From Deinandra increscens subsp. villosa (taxonomy: Eukaryota; Streptophyta; Magnoliopsida; Asterales; Asteraceae), in NCBI GenBank assembly GCA_039602395.1, contig JBCNJP010000006.1:63583775-63647774 (forward strand): DNA of 64,000 bases, written 5' to 3'. The notes below the pieces were generated by a model. The model saw nothing but the letters and a program-made list of their open reading frames with translations, did no database searches and had not been told where the DNA came from. Shown here piece after piece: positions 20,646 through 33,400 of the stretch (positions are counted from its first letter, which is position 1; each line of letters starts with the position of its first letter). The position numbers and the translations under genes are program-made.

Positions 20646-22574
20646 AAGTATGGTTCTGCATAAAACAAAACTCATTTCTGAAAAAATTCTCAATTGATAA
20701 ACTTTGAAGGTTAGCTTGGCCAAGTTTGTCTTATAGTGTGTTAGTGTGTTTAAAAAAAAAAAAAAAAAAAAAAAGGAAAAAAAGAAAAGAAAGGTGTGTG
20801 TTGTTATTAAAAATCAAAAAGCAAGGGGAAGAATAGAAAAGATGAAATTGTTGACCCCTAAAAATTGTGCTTTTTAATTTTTAATCTTTTGTTTGTTTGC
20901 CTGAGAAGTTGGGAAGTGAAATAAATTTCCGTTTTGAAGATGACTGACACGCGTAAGGCAGATGTGAAAGACATGATTCATGGTGATATGCTGGTAGGCT
21001 CGGCTCTTAAATCTGAAAAGGTATGCGTTACACATTTAAAGATAACGTATGGCAGTTTGCTGGGTAACAACACTTAGGTTAATTGCATTTCTATTTGACT
21101 GCATGTTTAAGTTCCCGATACACACGCTTGTCTCCAAGAGTGTGAAATTGAGCTCAAAAAGTCGGTGTCCCCTCTGCTTTGCGTGAGCAATGACCTGGGG
21201 ATGCTTCGCATGTATGTAAGGCTCTCCTCTGCTTTGCGTGAGCAATGACCTGGAGTTGTCCATACATACGTACTTCTAGATCATCTAAATTAAAAAACTA
21301 ATATACACCCAAAAGATGCCAAAGAGCACGTCAAAAGAGACCCTCAAGAGTCCAAAACCCTCAGCCTTTGTCACTGATGAGAGCATTATCAAAAATGTTT
21401 CAAAAATTCAGTTGACTTGTATATTATACCCAAAAATCTATGTGATCTATTCTTTTTCTTCTCAACCAAGTCTCGAGCTCAGTTTCAAACTTCTGGATCA
21501 GGTTGTGAAAATATGTGGTAGGGAATTTATATGCTTGATAGTGTGCAATAACATGTACCTAGGATTTGTTGAAACCCACTTGCTGTTCATAATTAATACA
21601 CCTTAAAAGATAATAAAGTGACAAACAGCCTGAATAAGAAAAGGGTTGAGTTTAACGTGGATCAGTATATTGGCAATCACCTGGACGTGTTCGAGTAACA
21701 GAAGCTGAAAAGGGTTCCTCAGTCAGATTCATACGGTTTGATCCCATAGAAACCTTCTTGTTTAGAAATTTGGTATGTTTGTTTTTATTTTTATTTTTCT
21801 TTTGTGTTATCTTAAGTTTTATTGTTTATTTTATTTTTCAACCATGGCCAGGTTAATTTAAAGGTTTTAATAAGTTTTATGGGTTTTATGCAAGAAAGTA
21901 TCACCCCTCCAGAATCTCAGGGGGAGATAATGTGAAGAGTCCTCGGGTTCAGGGGAAGTATTTGGTAAAATAATTCTAACCCAATAACCAGTCATCATGT
22001 CTGGTTAGTGTCTGTTTCATGTTGTGCTTGACAGGATAAGTCAGAAAAAGAAAACTCATGGACAAGATGGTCAAGGACTCAGTTGACCGATGCACTGATG
22101 CTGTTACTGTTCGTGTTGAAGAACCAGCCGGAAAAGGACTTACCTTATGCTTAGGGGAAGTTTGTTGGTTGTTCAAGAAAAGCTTCCAAAGACTCAAAAG
22201 ACACTGTTCACGAGTTGAGGGGAAGCTAAATGCCGTCAGTTCAAAGAAATTCAAGAATGTCAAGACAGGGGTTTTCAACATTTTTACCCTCTGAAGTTAC
22301 ATGCTGGTCAAGACAGTTACTGATGATCCAGCAAGGACTCGACATGTTTCAAGAAGGAGCAAGTACTTGAGAATCCTCCTCTCATTACTTGTTTGTCATT
22401 TGAAGTCCAAGCTGATGCTGATTGAGAGAAAACTCCCAGAACTCGACCGTTGCTGCCCATTGAAGATTGTAACACAAAAGAATCTCCATCAACCCATGAT
22501 CAAGCCAAGGAGAAGACTGCAAGTCTGAAGATTGAAAGAAGAAGATAGTTAATATCACAAGCCAAAGGGAAGAT
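20646..22574 (+). other. Non-coding interior of nested element
   Basis: No pol domain in any frame. It contains a poly-A tract (about 20750-20775) and a duplicated 26-bp segment, TCTGCTTTGCGTGAGCAATG plus ACCTGG (about 21173 and 21227). It also has a purine-rich AGGGGGAGATAATGTGAAG motif (about 21918) like the one at the end of many Copia pol regions. The space could carry packaging signals, but that is an inference. Confidence 0.6.
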
Positions 22575-23093
22575 TGTAAGGGAATAATTTGTGGCTTGTG
22601 TATTAAATTATCCTTTGGCGGATTATTTTGAAGGCCTATGTGTTAGAATAAGTGAAAATTAGATGGGTTATGGGTATATTAGGTCACTGGGCCATTTTAG
22701 ATGTGTTTGGGCTCAATTAGAAAGTGTTTAGGGGGAGTTTAGTGGGCCTATGAGGTCAAATACGGGAATTAGAGGGATTTTAGGGTTTTGAGAGTGGCTT
22801 GTTCTCCAAGTTGGAGAATCTCTATTTAAAGAAAACCCTCCCCTCATTATTAGGTTGCTAGTCTTTTGGTGAATTGTGGTGTATTCGAAATTCTCCCTAG
22901 AGAATTTCGATCCAAGGTGTAGCAATCAATCAGTGTTCAATCTAAGTTTGTTCTTCAATCGGTTTGTTTACTTCTTGTGCTTATACTTTTCAATTATTAT
23001 CTTTTATTGTTTGTCTTGAATCAACTAGTTAAACCGGATTCCGCACGGTTTCACTAGTCCAGATATCGCGTGAGGGTTAATTTGATCCTTACA
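22575..23093 (+). repeat. 3' LTR of nested element
   Basis: 519 bp. By eye it is identical to 17179-17697, and it is followed by the GCGTT target duplication. Confidence 0.95.
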
Positions 23094-25955
23094 GCGTTGC
23101 CTCATGTTCAAGTCCTTTTGGTCGAAGAAGTACTTGAGGCTTTTGTGATCAGTGAAGATTATGCATTTGGCCCCATACAAATAATGTCGCCAAATTTTCA
23201 AGGCGAACACTACCGCTGCCAGCTCTAGGTCATGCGTAGGGTAGTTTTGCTCGTGCACCTTTAGTTGTCGAGACGCATATGCGATCACCTTGCCCCGTTG
23301 CATCAACACACAACCTAGGCCAACTTGTGATGCATCTGAGTAAACCACCAAGTCTTCGTTGCCCTCGGGCAAAGTTAAAACCGGGGCTTGGGTTAGCTTT
23401 TGTTTGAGGCTTTGAAATGCCTCCTCTTGCTCGGTACCCCATACAAACTTGGTTTCTCTCTTAGTCAGCTTCGTTAAGGGTAAGGCTATTTTCGAGAAAT
23501 CTTGGATAAATCTCCGGTAGTAGCCTGCTAGCCCAAGGAAACTCCTAACCTCGGTGGGAGTCTTAGGAGCCTCCCATAAGGTTACCGCTTCAACTTTAGC
23601 CGGGTCCACCTTAATCCCCTCGGAACCAATTACATGGCCCAAAAATTGCACCTCTCTTAGCCAAAATGCACATTTAGAGAACTTGGCATACAACTTCTCA
23701 ACTCTTAGTCTCTCCAGTATCTCTCGTAAATGCTGGGCATGCTCGGCCTCGCTCCGAGAGTAGATCAAAATATCGTCAATGAAGACTATCACCGATTTGT
23801 CTAGCATGGGTCTGCACACACGGTTCATTAAATCCATGAAGGCCGCCGGTGCATTTGTCAACCCAAAGGACATCACGCAAAATTCGTAGTGCCCGTAGCG
23901 GGTTCTAAAGGCCGTCTTGGGGATGTCCTCCTCTTTCACCTTCAGTTGGTGGTACCCTGACCGCAAGTCGATCTTGGAGAACCATTTGGCCCCTTGTAAT
24001 TGATCGAACAGATCGTCAATTCGGGGCAAGGGATATCGATTTTTCACCGTGAGTTTGTTTAACTCCCGGTAATCGATGCACATCCGCATACTCCCATCTT
24101 TCTTCTTTACAAATAGAACCGGGGCTCCCCATGGTGAGATACTCGGCCTAATAAACCCCTTATCCAGCAACTCTTGGATTTGGGTATTAAGTTCTTGCAA
24201 CTCTGGGGGCGCTAACCGATATGGTGCCCGTGCTACCGGCTTGGCATTCGGAACTAGGTCAATTCTGAATTCCACATCTCTATCCGGAGGCATACCCGGC
24301 AAGTCTTCCGGGAACACATCTTTGAATTCTTGGACTACCGGTAACTCATCTATTACCGGTCCTTGTACTCTTCTGTCGGTCACCATAGCTAAAAAGGCTC
24401 GGCATCCCTTTTTTATATACTTTCTCGCTTTGTGCATGGAGCATATTATGGGAGTTCCGCTTTTGTCACCCAGTATGGTGACTTTGTCTCCCGTAGGTGA
24501 CGTGAGTTCAAGTGTCTTGTGATCACATATCACTCTCGCGTGGTGGCGGGATAGCCAATCCATTCCTACCACCACCTTGAACTCTTTCATAGCCATAGGG
24601 ATGAGATCTATAGAGTACTCCTCCCCGTTGATGGTGATCGTGCATCCCCGACATACATCATAAACAAGTATAGATTTATCGTTAGCAACTTCTACTTCCA
24701 AGGGTACATGTAACTTTTCAATCACAAATGAAGGGTGCTTAATAAAATCAAATGAGACAAATGACCTATTAGCACCCGTATCAAATAACACACGTGCAGG
24801 CAACAAATTAATCAGAAAAGTACCTGACACGACGTTGGGGTCAATCTTGGCCTCGTCGGCCGTTAGTTGGAATGCCCTTCCGGTGGCTCGCGGGATTTCA
24901 GTTTTTCCCCCACTCCTTGACCCCTCACCCATCAATTTTGGGCAGTTCGGCTTCTTATGACCCGTCTGATAGCAGTTGAAGCATCTAACTACTTCAGAGG
25001 GGCAATTGGAGACAAGGTGGCCCTTTTTGCCACAATTCAAACATGGTCGATCTTTGAAGAGGCACTCGCCCGGATGCCCCCTCCCACAAATCTTGCATTT
25101 GGAGTTTCCCCCCTTGAACTCTTTCTTTTTGGGAGACTCTCCCATTTTCTGCTTCTTTGGAGGGTTTGATTGTGCCTCATTAGGCCCTCTCCTTTCACGG
25201 GTTTCTTCCCTTCGGGTGATATCAAGTTCCCGAGCCCTCGCAGCGTTAATCATTTCTTCCACCGTATTGAAGCTCGTTAGGGGCACGAAGTCCTTAATCT
25301 TGGGCTTTAGCATGTTCCTATAGAAGAACATCCTTGCCCCTTCGGTAGGCAACACATCTGCACAAAACCTGACCCGATCAAGGTAGATCCCCGTGATTTG
25401 ATCTACCGTTTGGTCATCGGTCTGCTCCAATTTGAGAAACTCCTGCTTGAGTTTGTTCACCATTGCCTTCGGGCAATGGTGTTCAGTAAAAATTTCCTTG
25501 AATTCGGGCCACGTTAATGCATTAATTGCAACGTCCCCTTTTTCTTGGGCCTTTGCATCCCACCAATCTTTCGCCCGGTCCCGAAGTAGACCCGTGGCAT
25601 AACTCACTTGATCATCTTCTTCACAATGGGTCCGGCGGAATACACCCTCCAGGTTGGTGATCCACCGATGGCAAGCAATAGGATCCACCTCACCCGAATA
25701 GTGAGGGGGTTTGCAAGCCATGAATTTGTTAAAAGAACAACGTTTCTTTGCCTTTTCCGGTTCCCTTCGATTTAAAAGAACCTCCTTTAGCTCATCAAAC
25801 TTTTCATCCATGGTTTTGAGAAGATCCTCTTGGATCTTGTGCACGTATTCCGGGAGGGCGGCATCAATAGCCCTCCCGACTTCTTCAGCAATTCGGGCGT
25901 TAAGGGCCTCGTCTCTCTGCTCTTGGGTCAAGCCGTCCCCAACTTGGTTCGTCAT
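23094..25955 (-). CDS. Gypsy gag-pol 5' part: Gag, zinc knuckles, protease, RT, RNase H
   Basis: 954 codons from the ATG at 25955 to the insertion edge. The frame then runs 22 codons into the nested LTR, stopping at 23025. Retrotransposon Gag occupies about residues 80-245. Three zinc knuckles follow at about 285-340 (CKICGRGHPGEC, CLNCGKKGHLVSNC, CFNCYQTGHKKPNC). The protease active site DTG is near 390. RT spans about 590-760 with the FIDD catalytic box near 725. RNase H starts with YSDAS near 872 and is cut inside the domain. Its continuation is at 17178 on the far side of the nested element. As it stands it could yield Gag and perhaps RT but no integrase. Confidence 0.93.
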
Positions 25956-26358
25956 GACACTACAGAGTTTAATTCAACCAGTTAGTTCATGTATCAATTC
26001 CCCTTGCCTAGAGCAGGGTTGTTATGGACTCCCCTTGGCCATTTCCCAGGGTGTCACATATAAGGTTACGGGTTTATAGCAATCCCCATAACCCATTTTA
26101 AACTATTCATGCGTCTCCCGCATCTTCGGTTCCGGTGCAACTCACCATCCCCGTACACGATCTGAAATTACCAAGTTGTGCATCAATTATGCACCCTTAG
26201 TTACTTTCCATAGCACACACTAGAATTATAATCATACATCATTTAGAAATTCAACACATACCCGGATCTCCGCGGAAGCTCGAACCGAACACTTGGCCAT
26301 TATCTCGAGCACGGGTTTGAGTTCAAGAGTCAAATTACACTTGAATCCCTCAAACCTC

Positions 26359-26371
26359 GGCTCTGATACCA
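26359..26371 (-). other. Primer binding site (tRNA-iMet) of Gypsy element
   Basis: The minus strand reads TGGTATCAGAGCC three bases after the 5' LTR boundary (26375). It is complementary to initiator methionine tRNA. Confidence 0.95.
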
Positions 26372-26374
26372 ACT

Positions 26375-28648
26375 TGTAACAACGCTAACAATTTTAACTA
26401 ATTCGTTAACAATATTTAACTTGAAAAGTGGTCCCAGAAAATTTTGTTGAAAAATGTTCGTTAATATGATAACGTGTTGCATTTTCAACCACGTGTACAA
26501 TAGATCGAGTTTCAAAATACAAGTTAATTCAAGTACAGTTACTTCCGAAAGATAACCAAAAACGCATTGAGTTCATCAAAACATTAGCAATCTGAGTGTT
26601 CGGTTCACTTGAGCTCGACGGGATCCGTTGCTAATTGGTGTTTTTACCTGCAGTTTAGTCACGCCCCATTAGTACGTAACAACTAGGAAAGTTAGAACAA
26701 CATGTAAGCATTGAAACAGGGCCAAAATTTCGGATTTGTCACTGCTCCACCGTAAGCTACGCTGGCCACCGTAGCTTACGGTGGCTCCAGCTAGCTTACG
26801 GTGTCCCAAAGCTGGGCTACGGTGGGTGCCGGGCTGCAGGGGCCACCGTAGCTTACGGTGGCACCGTAAGCTACGGTGGTACCTGTATTTTGGTACCCCG
26901 TTTTGGTTCTTTTTCCGCTTATCTGATCCAGATACGATTCCCACCCTTTATTAAGTTAATAACACATAATTTGAGCTCTAGAACTTGCTAGGACTCAAAA
27001 TTTAGACACGATCCAAATACCCGTCGTTACATTGCCTTTACTTACCCGGTTGACCCGTTAAGAGCCAACCCATGCCACCAATCGTCCGAGATTACAAATG
27101 ACCCCCGACCTTGGACATTCAAGAATTTGACATGATCACAATACACCAGATTGCAACATGACTCCTACCATTAACACCACATGGATTTCAATAATTTCTA
27201 AGGAGCATTTCCAATATAACATCTCTATGTCACCTATGTAAGAATTCTAGAACACTAATTAGAATTAGACATCTTACATATGTGTATAACCATCCTTGCC
27301 ATACACCAAGGACCCAATTAGCCCTTGATGTATCTTCGGATCAATTATCCGATGGCTAAAGCATGCGGAGAGTAGGCAAATCAACCCAATTTGGTTGACT
27401 TAGCCACTTCCTCCTTCCCTCTATGAGAAAATCAATTTATTCCCTCATGAGGTGAAGACTTATCCTTTTCTACCCACTATGGTCCATAACCAAATGTAAG
27501 GTGTCTATAATCATTACTTACTAGTATAACGAACAAGATATACGTTACCTCGATTGCTTGACGATCCACTACCGCTAGCGTGTGCTTGGTTACTCCCTTC
27601 GAAGCCTTGATTGCCTATATTATCAATAGCTCATCAAGACCATAGCCATAACAAGAATTTTACAACCATGGCATCAATTATAAGATATCACCCAATCATG
27701 GTGTCATCAATAATTTCACAAATCTATCATCATGTAAGACCTCAATTAACCCAAGTTCACCATTCGAGCATCCTTACCAACATTTCATAATTTTTACTAT
27801 TATACAACTCGTTTTATCACGGGATCATTGTCACATGCCTTCTATGATTTCCTAGCCACAATTCATGGAAATTTACTCAATTATAGTTTAAGGATCTTCA
27901 CACAAGCATTTCATCAAACACATGGTAGGCATTGTCTATGTTATTAGTCCTAACTTGGTTTTCATGTTTGCTAATCACCATCTCACCTCTATTAAGTGAG
28001 ATTCAAGTCCAAAACATGTATTAACACACAATGTTCACAGGAAATTCACATATACACACAATTTAGCTCATTGTCTATGAGCCCCCAATTGGGTTTTTCG
28101 CAATTCATGGGCTAGTCACCAAGTTGGGAGGCTAGCCCTCCTAATACACTATCTACATGTGTACAAGCATCACAATTTCAGCATATAGCAAGCAGAACCC
28201 ATCAATTTCGTGATTCACACAAGGATTCACGATTTCCTACACATGCATCTAAGTAGGAGTTTCACTTACTTGATCAATTAGATGGTAGGATTCAAGGATT
28301 TCTCTTCCTAATCCACACACATGCACAGAAATCGCAGGTAACAAGAGGAGGAGCCAGAATTTCGAGATTTAGAGGTGGAGAGGAGGCTGGGTTCGATCAA
28401 CAGGAGGAGATGTCGATCTCCTCTTGTTTCCAGCCTTTTTCTCTAACCTAGTTTGCACAAATTGCACTTTAGTCCCTCCACTTCTAATTCTTTTATAATA
28501 TTAACCTAAGGTGACAATTTCACATTTAATCCCCACATTATAACTTATTTATGTAAGGTTCTAGCAAGTATAGGTTTCTATTAAACCCCACGTTAAGTTT
28601 ACACAAAGTTTAACGGAAATTCAAATTTACGGAATTCGGGTTGTTACA
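26375..28648 (-). repeat. 5' LTR of Gypsy element
   Basis: 2274 bp, upstream LTR in element orientation, followed on the right by the target duplication TTTAG (28649-28653). It carries the same hairpin cluster (26747-26879) as the 3' LTR. Confidence 0.95.
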
Positions 28649-28653
28649 TTTAG

Positions 28654-29231
28654 GGGATGCAATTCGGATGGTGGAGGTGAGATTTGGATGTGGCTCGAAA
28701 AAAGATTTTGTGGCTTGGGGTCGTGACTGATGAACTGAGCCGAAGCTGATGTTTCAAATTGACAAGAATTGGACCATGGTTACTAATTTCAGAAACAAAT
28801 GAATCGATTTGGCTTTGATAGGAAAGGGGCTGATAAACTAATGGCTGATGAACAAAGGCTGATTTCAGATGAACCAAACTGAGATGAACAGAGGTTGATT
28901 TTCAGATGAACAAAGAGGCTGATTTCAAGAGTTTTCAAGGCTCTGATACAATGTAAACAGATGTGGTACCCAGAATGAACACAGACGAAGAAACTACATT
29001 TTGTATTTCCTTGCTTTTCTCTTTACATATACCTGACTATATATAAGAATCGAATACAAACCAACTATCTAGACTTGAACACTTGAACATTAATACACAC
29101 ACAACTACCCAACCAATTCACTAAATGAAGTGACCACTAGCACACATATAACTTGCACACATATAACTTGATACACATGCGTATGAGATGTAATACTTGT
29201 AGAAGAGTAACTTTCATGATATTATCTAACA
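28654..29231 (-). mobile_element. LTR-retrotransposon remnant: 5' LTR, primer site, leader
   Basis: On the minus strand a 280-bp LTR (29231 to 28952, TGTTAGATAATATC...TCTGTTTACA) has TATATATAG at about 29037-29046. It is followed by a primer site TGTATCAGAGCC (28950-28939), one mismatch from the tRNA-iMet complement. The leader (28938-28654) has degenerate direct repeats (GTTCATCTGAAAATCAGCCT type). The Gypsy element is inserted in this leader, which should resume at 13287 leftwards. I found no gag, pol or 3' LTR. Confidence 0.65.
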
Positions 29232-29383
29232 ACCTTTATGTCCTAGGTTCAAGAACTCGACCGTGTCGTTTATGATTAACCCGTCACTACAATGTTTTTT
29301 TTGTTGTGGTCTGTTTTATTTACGTTGTATCAAAGCAATGCAAATGTTTTTTACTTTTTTATACCCAACACATGAGTTGGTGG

Positions 29384-29993
29384 CAGGGGCGGAATTAGGG
29401 GAGGGTCAAGGGGGTCCATTGACCCTCCGGTGACGGAAACTTTCTTTAGTAAGAGTATACACCTTCGTCGTCTTTTTTGTAACTTGACCCTCTCAAATTG
29501 TTGCGATAGTGATGATGAGATAAAAAGAAAAGAGTAAAAATAATTGGCCGGAATATTTTCTACAGGTCGCCGGTGGAAGATGAATGAAGAAGATGATAGG
29601 GATAAGATGAAAATAAAATATGATTTTAGTTGGTGAGAGAATAAAGTAAAAGAAACATTAACTTTTTATTGGGAACATCAAAACTTGTAATAACTTGAAG
29701 ATAAATTTATGTATATTTAATTTTCAAATAAAATTAGAAGTTCTAAACTAAAATTTATGTTTCGGTTTTTTTTTACTTCATATATCTATTCTTTCATTAT
29801 ATCTAACCTAATTTATTATATGTGATCTTATTTATTACGTATATTTTTTCTTCTTTAATTTTTATAAAGTTTGTATATTCTTTAATTTTATAAATATATG
29901 CAATATATAGTAGGACAAACTATTAGCACACTTTTAAATCAAAACAAGTTTCTATTACGACCCTCCAGTTAAAAACCAGTGGTTCCGCCACTG
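29384..29993. mobile_element. Non-autonomous hAT element, 610 bp
   Basis: The ends CAGGGGCGGAATTA and, reversed, CAGTGGCGGAACCA form short terminal inverted repeats. A perfect 8-bp duplication GTTGGTGG flanks it (29376-29383 and 29994-30001), the hallmark of hAT transposition. The CAGTGGCGGA end is common in plant hAT MITEs. The interior is AT-rich with no transposase. Confidence 0.9.
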
Positions 29994-30001
29994 GTTGGTG
30001 G

Positions 30002-30485
30002 TGATATATGTATAGTCGCATAAAAAATAACTTCTAGGTCCTAAGCTTGATGCTTTAAACATTTGACTTCTAACTTCAATGTTGTTAGCAACCATTTTGT
30101 ATTTTCGTTTTCTTTAAATTACTTTAATTCAATTGTTTTATGTATCATTGTTTTTCCACGAAAACACGTTCATTACACATTTAGGTTGAAATAAATTTTA
30201 GATTCTAATTATATAAAAAGTTTAATTTAATTTAATTAATTGAAACCCCTAAATTTCTCTCTTGAAATTTAATTTACCATTAAGTGAAGAAACAAAGATC
30301 TCCTCCTCACACCTCTTTCTCCCATGCCCTAATAAACTGAAATTTGCTGCGACAAAAAACACACGTTCTTCACTTCCGTCCGTATTTCAAACAATCCCTA
30401 AACCCTAACGTCTCTTCCCCCAAAACCCCCCTCTCTCAATGCCCTAATTAAAGCCCCCAAATTTCTGCAATCAAGATTCCGCGAT
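30002..30485 (+). other. Upstream region and 5' UTR of RRP6-like gene
   Basis: AT-rich to about 30290, then a C/T-rich stretch typical of plant leaders (repeated CCCTAA, CTCTC and CCCCC) up to the ATG. No clear TATA box. Confidence 0.5.
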
Positions 30486-33400
30486 ATGGATCCATCGCTC
30501 ACCCAAGAACCCCCCCAAACCCAAATCCCATCACCAAAGGCAGAAGCTTTGAAACATTTTTCCTCTTCCACCACCACCCCTTCTTTCCCCTCTCTAATCT
30601 CAAAGCTTTCTGGGCCTTCAAGAGGCATCCCATGCAATAAAGATTTCCATTTTTACTTCAACTTCGAAGAATTCAAGAACCCAATTCAGGAAATAGCTAA
30701 AAACTCCCAATCAATTCTTGAATCAATCGGGTCATCAGCAGAGCAATTATGGGGGAAAAAGCAGGTGAAGTTTCCCAATCTTGATGATGATGATGACGAA
30801 GCCTATGATTGGTTAGTTAATTTTAATGACGAGTTGTTTGAAAGGTTTGATGCTTCTGTTGATGAGTTCAAGAAGATTAGGAATAAAGAAGAGGAGACAG
30901 GTGTTAGGGTTATGAATTCAGTTGGTGATGATGATGGGTTTCAGTTGGTTCAAGGCAGGAGAAAGAAAGGGCTTGTTAATAATGGTAATGGTAATACAAG
31001 TACTAATAGTGATAATAGTTTGGGTAATTCACCTTCTGTTGTTAAAGTTGCTTCCAAAGATGGGAATGCGGTGGGGACGCCAAAGGCGAAAGTTTCGTTT
31101 CATATACCGTCGATTCGTAGGCCACAGGATGAGTATAAGATACTGGTTAACAATTCTAATCAGCCATTTGAACATGTTTGGTTGCAAAGAAGTGAGGATG
31201 GGTCCAAGTTCATACACCCATTGGTGAGTTACAATAATAGAAGCACATTTTTTGCATTTTATGTATGATCATGAGTAGAAGTTTAGTGATTATGTTTGAT
31301 CATAAACACTTTATTCTTACAAAGTGTAGGGCCAAAAACTCAAATTATACTGTGAGAAAATTGAGGATGTTATTACAGGTCTTTAATTGTAGTTTTTAGA
31401 GTGACACCTATGGAAGAAAGAAGGCTATAATTTCTCTCAGTTGAATTAGATGTTTAATATTTTCATTTACGCGTCTTGTTGATAAATTGATATCGCGTAA
31501 GAAGCTGGAAAAATGTTGTTTGTGGGTCTCTAATTTTCAGTTTTTTAGATTTCCAAGTGATGCCGTGAAAAGGTCTTAAGCCTGTTGTGTGTCAGCATGA
31601 GTAGAATTATAGTGAATTAGTTTGGTCTTGAACTTTTTGTTCTTTTGCTAAAAAATCTTGTCTTTAGTTGTTTTAGCCAATTTCACATGTCTTTTGTAGG
31701 CTCCTTTGATATTTTGAAAGAAATTAAATACCTATTTCTACTTCCATTCTAGGGTTTCGACATGATTTGATAAAAGAAAGAATGGTGAGGTACATTAAAT
31801 TGATTGCTGTTTGACCCATTATGTATTATCATGAGTAAAAGTGAAGTTTTGTTTGGTTTTGAACTTTTTATGCTTAAGTTAACATATGAACCTTTTCATT
31901 TTAGTCTTTTTAGTATTTTCATTATTGGGTCTTACTAATACCACATGAGGCATGAGGATGCTATTGTTGCTTCTATATTTTAATGCAAGCAAAAATATAG
32001 ACGTGTATGTGTTCCACAAACTAAAGAAGATTTACTTCTCATATTTATGTAGGAGAATCTTTCATTCATGGATTTTATTGATAAAACGGTAAGTGATATA
32101 GAGCCTGTAAAACCGCCTCCAGTTGAAAGTACGTCTTTCAAACTCGTACAAGATGTAAAAGATTTGAAGGAGTTAGCTGCTAAATTGCGTGATGCCAATG
32201 AATTTGCGGTAATCTTTTATATTTATGTTTTTATAGATTATTTAATTAATGCTTCATATCATACTGTAAAGGAAATTAGGAATGGATTCTTTGCTGTATA
32301 GTACTTGAGATTTTGAAAGGAACTTAGGGGGTTAAAGTAATCTAAAATATCTAACTCCCCTTGACAATGACAAAACAAAGGAACTTATTTTCCAAGTTCA
32401 TTATTATATTTCTTACTGATATGGGAAGCTTTATATTGAAGATCTTTTCAGGCGGAAATGCTGCAATTTTTTAACAGGATAGAAAGAAAACTGCAATTTT
32501 TTAGACATGTGATTAGAAAGAAAACGTGCTTTCGTAATAAACTGTTTATTAGTATTCGTAACTGTTTTTTGGTGCAGGAGATGGTGTTTTGGACATGACT
32601 TCGCATTTTGAGCTTGTAACAATCAGATAATAGAAGTTTTAGGGTGTTTGACAAATTTTGATTATTTAAAAGATTAGTACGTGAAAGGACCAGAAAAGTA
32701 CATTCTTGTGAATAAACAATATACTTAAAAAGAATGGTTAATTACCTTATATGTTTCCTATTTGAAAATCAGTTCTGTTACAGCTAGTATGAAACTGTTT
32801 CTATGAGCTGATTATCATCTCAGAAGCTGAATTTGTTCATGTGATTATAAAGTGATAATTATGACTAATTCCTTATATGTATTAGTCACTAGAACTATTT
32901 GTAGTTGTATGATTGCTGATGATATGGGCACAAATTCTTCTTTATGTATTCTACATATAGTTTATATTATTCTTTTGGGCTGTTTAGGTTGATCTGGAAC
33001 ACAATCAATATCGATCTTTTCAAGGGTTAACCTGCTTGATGCAAATATCTACTAGAACAGAAGATTTTATTGTGGATACGTTGAAACTACGGGTTCAGAT
33101 TGGCCCTTATCTGCGAGAGGTTTTCAAGGATCCTACCAAAAGAAAGGTCATCTCTTGCTCTAAGCAAATAGCCAAATATTGTAGGAAATTATCAACCATT
33201 ATATAACAGTATAACACTACAAGTATAATTGATCAGGTACTGCATGGAGCTGATCGGGATATTATATGGCTGCAACGTGACTTTGGTATATATATTTGCA
33301 ATATGTTTGATACTGGACAGGTTATCTTTCGCCTATACTACCATCTCCATTTGAGTCTTCCTTTAATGTGTGAACTATAAGATAATTTTATGTGTTCCTC

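Larger units (their letters stand above)
17179..23093 (+). mobile_element. Copia-derived gag-only retrotransposon (TR-GAG-like), nested, 5915 bp
   Basis: LTRs of 519 bp at 17179-17697 and 22575-23093 look identical. The target duplication GCGTT is at 17174-17178 and 23094-23098, inside the RNase H region of the host Gypsy element. A tRNA-iMet primer site lies at 17700-17712 and a purine-rich tract (AAAGGGAAGAT) at about 22563-22573. It encodes one Gag-like ORF (18375-20435), then an eroded remnant of a Copia protease. There is no RT, RNase H or integrase, so it must use enzymes supplied in trans. Identical LTRs mean very recent movement. Confidence 0.95.
13288..28648 (-). mobile_element. Ty3/Gypsy chromovirus (Tekay/Del-like), nested-interrupted, 15,361 bp
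   Basis: Complete element in minus orientation. It has LTRs at 13288-15559 and 26375-28648 (about 2.27 kb, TGTAACAACGC...GGTTGTTACA). The 5-bp target duplication TTTAG lies at 13283-13287 and 28649-28653. The tRNA-iMet primer site is at 26359-26371 and the polypurine tract at about 15561-15573. The gag-pol order is Gag, zinc knuckles, protease, RT, RNase H, integrase and chromodomain-like tail, which defines Ty3/Gypsy chromoviruses. The element is 5915 bp longer than it should be because another retrotransposon (17179-23093) sits in the RNase H region. A single-base frameshift also lies in pol. I see only about three differences between its LTRs, so it inserted recently. Confidence 0.95.

Noticed and set aside
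21316..22528. Frames of 75-101 codons in the interior of the nested element
   Set aside because: They have no pol motifs, codon structure or family similarity that I can recognise.
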